A stretch of 64,000 nt of DNA from Liriodendron chinense (Eukaryota; Streptophyta; Magnoliopsida; Magnoliales; Magnoliaceae). This document shows positions 49,401-59,341 of this stretch, one piece after another. The notes under the pieces were generated by a model that was given only the letters and a program-made list of their open reading frames with translations, was not told the origin of the DNA and did no database searches. The translations under genes were made by a program, and so were the position numbers. The first letter of the stretch is position 1, and each line of letters opens with the position of its first letter. The stretch lies in the NCBI GenBank assembly GCA_003013855.2, contig ML058507.1:1426001-1490000 (forward strand). The letters run 5' to 3'.

Positions 49401-52400
49401 TTCTCTAGGATTGGTGAAGACAGAATGAAGACGCAGTGTGCACAAGAAGAAGCGATGAAGTTATGATGAAGTACAGATGATGGATGAAGCAAAGGAAGAG
49501 TGGAGTCATCAATTGAAGCCTCGATGGAGATTGTTGAATGGAGCCTTAAATTTGACATGTCAAGGGGGTTTCGGGCAACCGACCACACTACCAATGTGAC
49601 CTGAAATTACCTGTATATTGTAGATTGGACTCTGGATGATTTCAGATAGGTACGGGCGATCGAACTTGGAAGCTCGAGCGCCCGATACTTTTTTATTTTT
49701 AGCAGAACTCTCCGGACAGATTCGGCGGACTTCGGACGCCTGACGGGGTCAATTGCTTTTTTTTTTTTTCTATTTTGCACGGTTGCGCTGTTTTGTTTCT
49801 ATTTTCGATTATAAGCTATATAAGCAGGTGTAATAAGGAATTAGGGTATCTAATATGTTTCTAAATGGGATTAGAGTTTTAAAGAGAGAGCTTGGGTTTT
49901 CTGTTGGGGATTTGTTTTGAGTTGATCATCTCTTGTACCTTCTGAAAATCATAGTGAAGCTCGCTTTGTGCCGTGGTTTTTTTCCTGCAAGGGTTTTTCA
50001 ACGTAAAATTGGATTGTCTTTACGTTGTGATTCCTTTATGTCGTGTGGTTTGTTTGTTTGATTCTCCTCTGTACTTCCGCGAGGTTCCCAACAATCAACT
50101 TCTATGGACAAACTTTATAAAAAAAAAACCTTTACATTATTAGAAAATCCATATGTCATCAATTTGAAGATATGAGAAGCGATATTTTGTGGTTATTTTA
50201 TTGATGGTTGGATATCAACACACATCCTTCGAGGCTTATATTTCTTAAGAATAAGAAGGGTGGATACCGCAATGGACTTAAGCTTTCTTAGATAAGGCTT
50301 TTTTTAACAACTCTTTCACTTATCTTTAGAGTTTGGGATACTCCATAAGCTCATGCGATTGTTGGGAAAGTATGGTAATGTGAAACCCAACACTTAAAAG
50401 TGTTGGATGACACACATAGGTGGCAACCCATCCAGAAGCTCTACAGGTGTAACATTAGAAAACTCTTTCAAGAGTTCCACCATGCATTTGGGTATTTCTC
50501 TTGTTCTTCTTTAAGGATGTGGAAACAAGGATCCTTTCCCTATAAGTCTCTTCAACGTGTTTTAGAGAAAAATGATTGCCATGTTGCCTTTAGGAGCATG
50601 ATGAGAGATTTCCTTTAAAGAGTCGGTATTTACTTTATACCATTAAGATTGATTATATTATTTTCCAGCGAGAAAAGCAAAGAGGTGTAAGGTAAGATCA
50701 CGATAGAGATTTTAGACCGAAGGTTGACCTCCCTAGTTTCAATGCCCAGCTTTACATTGAGGATTTCCTCAACTGGATTCTTGAAGATGAATGATTTTTC
50801 AATTATATGGAGATTTTTAAGGAGAAAAAGGTCAAACTCATGGCTATAGGTCGAAGGGTAGAGCATCGGCTTGGTGAGAACAATTCCAACTTTCAAAAAC
50901 CAAGCAAATGAAAGCATTGATCCACACATGGTAGCGAATGAAACAGTTTAAATGGACACGATTTGTGTCAATTGACTATGAGCAAATATTGTTCCAGCAA
51001 TACTAGAATTTTTAGCAGGGTAACTGATCCGTGAGAGACTACATAGAAGAACTCTATCATATGTCCATAAGAAACAATCTAGTTGAGACTGAGTCACAAT
51101 AGGTCGTTAGATTCCCTAGTGGTTAACATACGTCAATCCAAGATCGGGTCCAGATGCAACCTATCTGGAAATGAACAAGGCAGTCAAGTTGGCTACCCGA
51201 CTAGAGATGCAAATGGAGCGTCCTAATGCATGAAACTATACTTCAAACATGGCAACTACTATTGAACCTTCACATGATATGGCACAGCCGCAAGGGAAGG
51301 ATTATGTTCAGGAGTCCTCGACCTCTTCCAATTGCAAACAAAGATTCTGGGAGCGGCCAAGTTAGACCCCAAAGAGTAGAAACCAATGTCGTTGGTTCAA
51401 GTAGAAACCGTATGCTCCACCTCAACTGAATGAGTGCTATCGATGTGGCCAACCAGGTCACCAATCCAATATGTGTTCTCAACGGTAGATGGTTAATTTG
51501 GCCATTAACGATGAGGAAACAGAAGGTGGAGAAGACGATCCGGAAGTTGATGATGCTGAACACATAGAGGATAATGGTAAAACATATGAAATAAAAATGA
51601 AAAAGATAATCATCTTCCTCAAGTAGTCAAAACCTTGAATCCACAAGGTAGTTCTTTAATCCACAAGAAATAATAAGAGAGAAAAATCGAATATTTTATT
51701 GCATAATGATCTAAAAATTGCTCAATTATATCACTTATATAAAAGATTAAAAACCCTAATTCGAAATTACCCAAAATAATTTTTAAAAAAAACTCCCAAA
51801 AGACTAAATTTGCACAAAATAGAAATGTCTAATAAACCTTAAAGGAGAATTCTCGACATTATTACATGCAACTCCTAAAAAAGGTGGAAATCCTAAAACT
51901 ATAGTGAAAGAGAAATTTACCAATAGTAGTAGTAATTTTTTTCTAAAATCTCATTTTGACCCTACGAGCGTTTCTCGTGAAACAAACGTCTACAACCTAC
52001 ACTCGGAACCATCATTACATAAAGATCAATAAGTCATGTATTTCATGATGATGCCTAGATCAAAAGTTATGGATATTTTATGGTCAACACTTCAAATGAA
52101 AATTTGTCCATATCTGGAATGAATATCTTCGAACTGGACATGCCTAGGTCCTAGTTACGTCATGCCCTATGTCGGATTGGGTCCAGTTCTGACAGACTAC
52201 TTCCCCTTTCGTTTGGGTTTCTTTTGGTCTAGTCATGCTAAGAATGCATCTATGGCATGTCCTACATCACGATTGATCACTGGAGGGAGAGGGTGAAGGT
52301 GACCATTGGGGCCCTCCTCCTATGTTGCTAGGTCACACCTTATTAGGAATCTAAACCATCCACAGGTGTATCCATGGTTTTATGGTTGGTAAATCTAGAC

Positions 52401-53933
52401 CATCCATCTTCTGAGCTCTATCATGGATTCCTCATTACAAAAAAAGTGCACTAAGTAGAGTCTTATATATTAAAGGATCGAATTTTCCTTCCGAGGATGA
52501 ACTACCACCCATTCATCCTTCCTCACTTCAAGGTCTGTTTGGAGGTTGAAACTAACAGTTAGGGGCCTCCTAAATCTCGAAAATGCCGGTTTGGGAGCAA
52601 TTAGGAGAGGCTAGGTTTTTGTTATGAATGGCCTGTTGGTTTTCTCCCTCCTTTCCTCCTAGATTCCTTCGAGGAGTTTCTTTCTTTTCTCGACCTTAAG
52701 CGTCTGTAGAAATGGGTGTATGATAGGTGAGGTCGTTGACCTTTTTTTGTGACACCCCACCCGAATGTAATGTTGTTCATAAGAAGTAAAATCTACTTCT
52801 TAAAAAAACTGAGCAGTTAGGATTGTATGTTCCATTTGCTTTCCTTACCATGGCCAAATCCACATTGGAACACTCTAGATAGAACCAGATGCATAAGACC
52901 ATGGAATCACACGTACACTTAAGTGGCTATGAATCAACTAATTAAGAGTGGTACACCAAGAGGGTTTTTGAGTCAGCCACATTGTGTTTCTCACTGCAAG
53001 AAGGATACGATCTTGCTTTAAACCACTAATTCAAAGGAAACGAAAAGAATGCCTAAAATTCAATAAAACCATCCTAATGCGTGCTCGCAAGTAAGAATGA
53101 TTTAGATCATCTAATAGTGGCTAACCTAGGCACCCATGAGGGCTCTACCAAGCCATGTGAACACTTCTCATTTTTCCCTTGAGCAAACCTTCAAGAACAT
53201 CGAGGTTGTGATTGGATGCATGAGGGACAATTGATCAAAAGGAAATGGGAATCAAGTAAGGATTTTCCTAGTATCTAAGACTGTGGAAGTAGACCTAAAA
53301 TTGTAATTGCATACAACTTGAAAGGAACGTGATTGCATTTTACAGTGTTCGAATCGCAATTCCAATAAGCTCATAGAGAAGTTCTCTTGTTTTGGTTTCA
53401 TTAATTTTCAATGGCGACACACGCACACACACATACACTCACAAAAAGTGTGTTAACAAAACATGACACCTCATGCATTTAGCTTCACATGTATTAACAA
53501 AAGAACATGACAATTATATACTTAATGCAAGAGATCTAACTCCTCATGCATGAAACTCAAAACCTCATGACACCTAACATACATGCTTGCAACAACATAT
53601 ACCTCATGCATTTCTCCATACATGCGACATGCAGGGAGAAGAGGTAAATGAACCTTGGATTGAGGAGTCTTTAGTAAAGATATCACCTGTACTTGGAAAC
53701 TTGGTAATGAGCTTAACTCAAAGATGACTCGGCATGACTTAAGCTAAGTCATTCAACCCCCTCAAGTGGGGATTTATTTAAAAATAAAGGATCTTCGTAT
53801 TGTTGGGAAACTCGGTAATGGCCCTGGCTTGAGAGAATTTTTGCTACACCCACGGCTTGTGTATGCCACATACGCATGGAACCCAGCCCTGGGTGAACTC
53901 TATATCTCGAGGGGATTCTAATGCGAAGAGAGC

Positions 53934-53996
<63 letters not shown>

Positions 53997-54958
53997 CTTA
54001 TATAGAGGAAAAAAACTCTCATGGAGTGGGCTCGACCCATCCCTCTCTCAGAACGGACAATCGCTATGAGTGACTCCGTGATCTATGGGTTTTATCGATG
54101 CCGTTCATCCATTTTGCCACAACATTTTAGGGTATAAGTAAAAAAAATGAAGAAGATCCAAGACTCAAGTAGACCACACCACATCAAGCAACGGTCATAA
54201 TATCACCCACCATAGAAACTTTCCTAGGGCCCATCATGAATCCAACCTGTTCATTAGGTCCCATATACCTACACAAAGGGAGAACACAAATATCAGCTTG
54301 ATCCCAAACTTCCTTGACACCCAAAAGGTTTTCAATGGTAAGTGTTCAGTCTGCACGGTGTGGTCCACTTGAGACCTGAAACTTCTAACGACGGGAAGCT
54401 AGTTGGGGCGCACTATGATGTCTATCAGAAATCCACCCCAAACTTCCAACGACGAGAAGGTAGTTGGGGCACACTGTGATGTCTATTAGAAATCCACCCC
54501 ATTCATCTGTTTTGCTCGATCATATTAGGACATGGACCAAAAAGAAAAGCCAGATCCAAAACTCAAGTGGCCTGCTTGATAGGAAAAGGTGAGGATTGAA
54601 CAACCATTGTTAAAACATTCACTGGGCCATAGAAGTTTTAGATCAAGATACTATTTTTTTTTCAGTTTATCCTAGTAGGAATGGCCTTATGCAAAGTATG
54701 GATGGCATATAAACATGGTGGACCCTAGTGAGGTTTAAATGGTAGGCATTTCCTCATCAACTTCCTGCCGCGCAGACCGTTTGAGTTTTGGATCTGCCTC
54801 ATTTTTCGGCCCATCTCCTGACATGACATGGGAAAAGTGATGGACGGGGTGGATTTCTCAAAAACATCTCGATGGGCCCCACCTACCTTTCCTCCACAGA
54901 ATCTGTGTCCTTCCCGAGTCTACGTACTGAAGTCACACAAGCATTTTTCTCTATATAA

Positions 54959-54997
<39 letters not shown>

Positions 54998-57900
54998 GAC
55001 TCGCTCTCACCGCATTAAAATCCCCTCGAGATACTGAGTTTGCCCACAACTGGGATCTATGCGTATGTAGCTAACGCAAGCCATGGGTGTAGCAAAAAAT
55101 CTCTCTCTTGGCTCAAACATGACTAGGCATGACTTGAACCAAGTCACTCCTAAATTTTTTTTAAAAATGTGGAAAGTGAGATTCAAACCCCAAACTCATC
55201 CAAAGGAAGCAAGTCAATTTGAGTTATGTTTGATATTTACTTGTCCTAAATTTAACTATTTTTACTATCTATGTATATTCCTAATATTTTCATTTTAGGA
55301 TAATTAAATACCGAGTCAAGTCAGTTCGAGTCTTCAAGAAGTCAATCCGACTGGACTCAACATCTAGTCAAGTCAAGTTTTTGGGTTTTTGAACTATGGC
55401 CACTGTTGGTTGTTTCTTGATGCACCTTCCCAAATTGAAAGTGTAACCAGGTTGATCTGCCAGTCAAAGGGTCTCCTGCCCAATCTACATCAGAAAATTG
55501 AACTTAGGAGTAACTCCTGCATTGTACAAGATATTATAGCTTGTTATGCACTGCACATATCTCAAAATTCAATGAACTACTACAAGCTGGGGCTTCGTTG
55601 GATTGTTCATGAACTGACCAACAATGCCCACTACAAATGTGGTGTCTGGTCTGGTAATAGTGAGATATATCAAGCTAGCCACCAATGATACATACAAGAA
55701 TCTTCTATTATATCCCCATCATCTGCTCTCAGCTTCATATTTGCTTCAATCAGCAAAACAATTGGTTTGCAGTTCATCATCCTGAACTTGTTTAACATGT
55801 TTGAAGAAATTTGTCTTTTGACACAAGAAGATTCATTTTTCATTTTCTTCCACTTCGAACCTTAAGAAGTGCTTTAGCTCATGGAGCTCTTTCATCTCAA
55901 ACTGAACTTAGAGATGTTCACGGACCCTCTATATCTCCTTGAAAGTATCTTCAGTGATGAAGAGATCATCTACATACAATAAGATAATCGAGAATTTTCC
56001 ATTAGTCTGCTTCACGAATAGACTAGCATAATCTCCACACACCAAAGCTGCATAACACCAAAAATCCTATAATCATCCCATACCATGCCCTTGGAGCTTG
56101 CCTCAGGTCATACAAGGCCTTTTCAATTTGCAAATGTATTCTTCTTGCTTGAGAACCGAGCTGGCTGCTCAATAAAAATTTCTCAAATCCAAATCACTCA
56201 TAGAAATGAATTTTTGACGTTCATTTGCCAAGAGCACTTGTATCCAATCCCATATGCTTCAAATCGTACACCCATTTGCAAGAAATCAACTTCACTCCTC
56301 TAGGTAATGGAATAAATGTCTCATTCTTTTTCAGGGCAAGTATCTCCTCCTACATTTCTTTCTCCCACTTAGCATCCACGCAAGCGTCTTAAGGATAGCA
56401 ACACATGAATTTTTTTTTCTAAGTCTAGATCCTCTATTGGCTCCGAGCAGGAAAACCCTGCTCGGAGCATTTTCATTTGTCTACATCATCACATAGGTCT
56501 GCAACCTGATTACACTGACGTCATGCACCTGATCACACTGACGTCATGCTGACATCATGTAGTGTGATGTGGACCAATGAAAAGGCTCCAAGCAGGATTT
56601 TTCCTGCTCGGAGCATTTTCATTAGTCCACATCATCACATAGGTCTGCAACCTAATCACACTGACGTCATGCTGACATCATGCAGTGTGATGTGGACCAA
56701 TGAAAAGGCTCCAAGCAGGATTTTCCTGCTTGGTTGCCAACAGAGGATCCGGATTCTTCTTTTCTAGTTCAGATGATCAGGAAGTCAGTGATGCTATTGT
56801 TTACCTAGTGAAGATTCAAAATGATGACCAATGTGCTTCGTCTTGGGGCAAACCCACTATTCCTTGTAAGGCCGAAGCACATTGAAATTCACCATCTGCG
56901 AACTTCTGTTCTATCTGAACAGAGAACCTCTGCTTGCGCCTCTGTGATTGGTCCAACTCTGACTGACTGTGTCAGAGCTGGTCGGCTCTGACACAGTCCG
57001 TCCGAGCTGGACCAATCACAGAGGAGGAAAACAGGATTCCTCTGCTCGGGTAAAGCAGAGGATCCGGATTCATGAGAAAAAGGTGCTAAGTGGAGACACT
57101 GATCTTGTGCCCATGTCCAATCAAGAGAAGCTCGTCAATATCTGTACTTAAGAACTCCCAATTTCAAAGTTCTCAAGGACTCCCAATTTCAAAGTTCATC
57201 TAGTTCTGGCAAGAAGATAGCGTTTCTTGGTTGGCAATGCCTCCTCTCCATACATGAGGTGTATAACGCATGAAAACATTTCTTATATGAGGTATCGTGG
57301 CTCTGAGCATGAGGTGTATCTGTTTTGTCTTGTTTAGTGAAGTCGTACGGTAGGTGAGCCCTGTTTCTTTTTTTGGTGCCCACCTAAATGATTGTACAAC
57401 CATTTTGTCATATTAACAAACTTACAAGTGGTGAGCTCCCACCTTTCTACAAAAGAAAAAAAAAAAACTTGAGTTATATTTTTTTCTTCAGAAAGATGAG
57501 AGCACACCACCTATAACTTTGTTAGTTTGGAAAAATCGCCATACAAGCATTTGGGTAGGTGCCAAAAAATAAAAAGGGCTTCACCTATATATTGGGCATG
57601 GGGTATATCTAATTGCATACATATAACGAGGTATGGAGGCTCTAAGCATGAGGTATATCTATATTTTTATGTTTAGTGGAGTAATACGATAGGTGAGGCT
57701 TGTTTCTTTTTTTTTTTTTTTTTTTTTGGCCCACCTGAATGATTGTACAAGCATTTTGTCATATTAACAAAATTACAAATAGTAAGCTCTTGCCTTTCTA
57801 AAAAAAATAAGTATGAGTTATATCTTCTTCTTTTTTCAGAAAGGTGGGAGCACACCACCCATAACTTTGTTAATTTGAAAAAATCGACATACAAACATTT

Positions 57901-59298
57901 GGGTGGGCGCCAAAATCGAGGAGGGCTGGAGAGGGGATCCATGTGTGTAGAATTGATGGGGCATCATGATTTTGTAAATCGAGGAAAATAGACACCGTAA
58001 ACCATTCACTCAATCATGGAAAGATTTGACCTATGCGTCAACTCAAGTTAGTATATTGGGCACCCTGCCTAGACGTAAGTCGGTACAGGCACAACTTGGC
58101 AGGATTTTATTGGATGGCAGACTACTATCAGAGGTGAGTCCCATGCAAAGCATGTTTGAAAGGGGAGCGGATTTGGTCAAGCCGAGGTAACACCGAATTC
58201 CGTCAGGCTATCATTTCATTGGCTTGCCAAATGCTTGTCAAAGACAGGCCTACCAACTTTCAAAAAGGTTGTCGAGCAAAGTACATACTCAACAGTTTTT
58301 GACATGCCAATGAAATGGGACCACATTACGGCCTGATGAAACTTAGGTGTTAGCATGTTACCCAGCATGACCAAAATTAATCCCCTTCCAAAAGTTGTTC
58401 AGTTGAGTATGACATATTCAACCGGGACCCATCTCTTACAACAGCCTACCATCCAATCAAATCCCACCATGTCATGCCTCTACCAACTTCAGCACAAGCA
58501 AAGTAGGACCCACTTCGTGTCCCCAACTCACAATTCCCTTATCCAAGCACCTAAATTTGACACGTCATAACAACCCATGGTTTGTACTGTTCAGTGGATG
58601 TCCCACCTTGGATGGATTACTTCCTGCAAATCACATGGATTGCACAATCCAATCCTACCCACAAACTGTTGTCAATGCTCCTCACCCCCCTCCATTTACA
58701 GGTCAGATGATTAAAATCATCTACCCATCTGATCGTGAAATACTTGTATCCTAGAATGGACCCAACCAACAAATAATCCCCACCATGGAAGTATATGTGA
58801 TGTGAAACCAATTTGAGGGTTGCACTACCAATCAGGTGACTGGTATGGGCCACTTGTAGTAGCATTAGTTTTCCCACCGCTAGTCTAAGCAAAGCCCACG
58901 TACCTCTTTGTGTGATAACTGTGCATTTATGTTAGACGTACAACCTGTAACCCACCGTATATATGATGCCTCCAGTAATCAGGTGGGCCACAACGCTGCG
59001 CATCTACAGAAACAATGAATGCTTAAAAAAATTATTCTACAGTGCATCCGAAGGGCCAAAATTCAACAATAGGGACATGTCAATCTAGGAAATTTCCAGT
59101 GACTGGAGCAACCACACTCCACTCACGGCCCCACCATATAATAGGTTTGTATTACTCAACCATGAAAACATATACTTTCTAACTATAGCATGATTCATCT
59201 GACTGTACCCACCTGATTTTGGGGCCCACCAGATCAAAGGATCATGTGGGTGGCACAATTATCATGTTGGCACGTATAGCCTCATGATACGTGTGTAT

Positions 59299-59341
<43 letters not shown>

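Larger units (their letters stand above)
43047..50093 (+). mobile_element. Near full-length Copia (Tork/Tnt1-type) element 3, in bZIP intron 1
   Basis: LTRs at 43047-43622 and 49532-50093, with target duplication ATCAA at 43042-43046 and 50094-50098. Primer-binding site AGTGGTATCATAG; purine tract ATGGAGATT before the 3' LTR. It has gag, protease, integrase, RT and RNase H in Copia order, all broken by stops and frameshifts, plus a secondary insertion between integrase and RT. It is oriented against the host gene. Confidence 0.88.

Noticed and set aside
53749..54069. Arg/Glu or Ser/Leu repeat frames
   Set aside because: Translation of the (CT)n tract in the inverted-repeat element arm.
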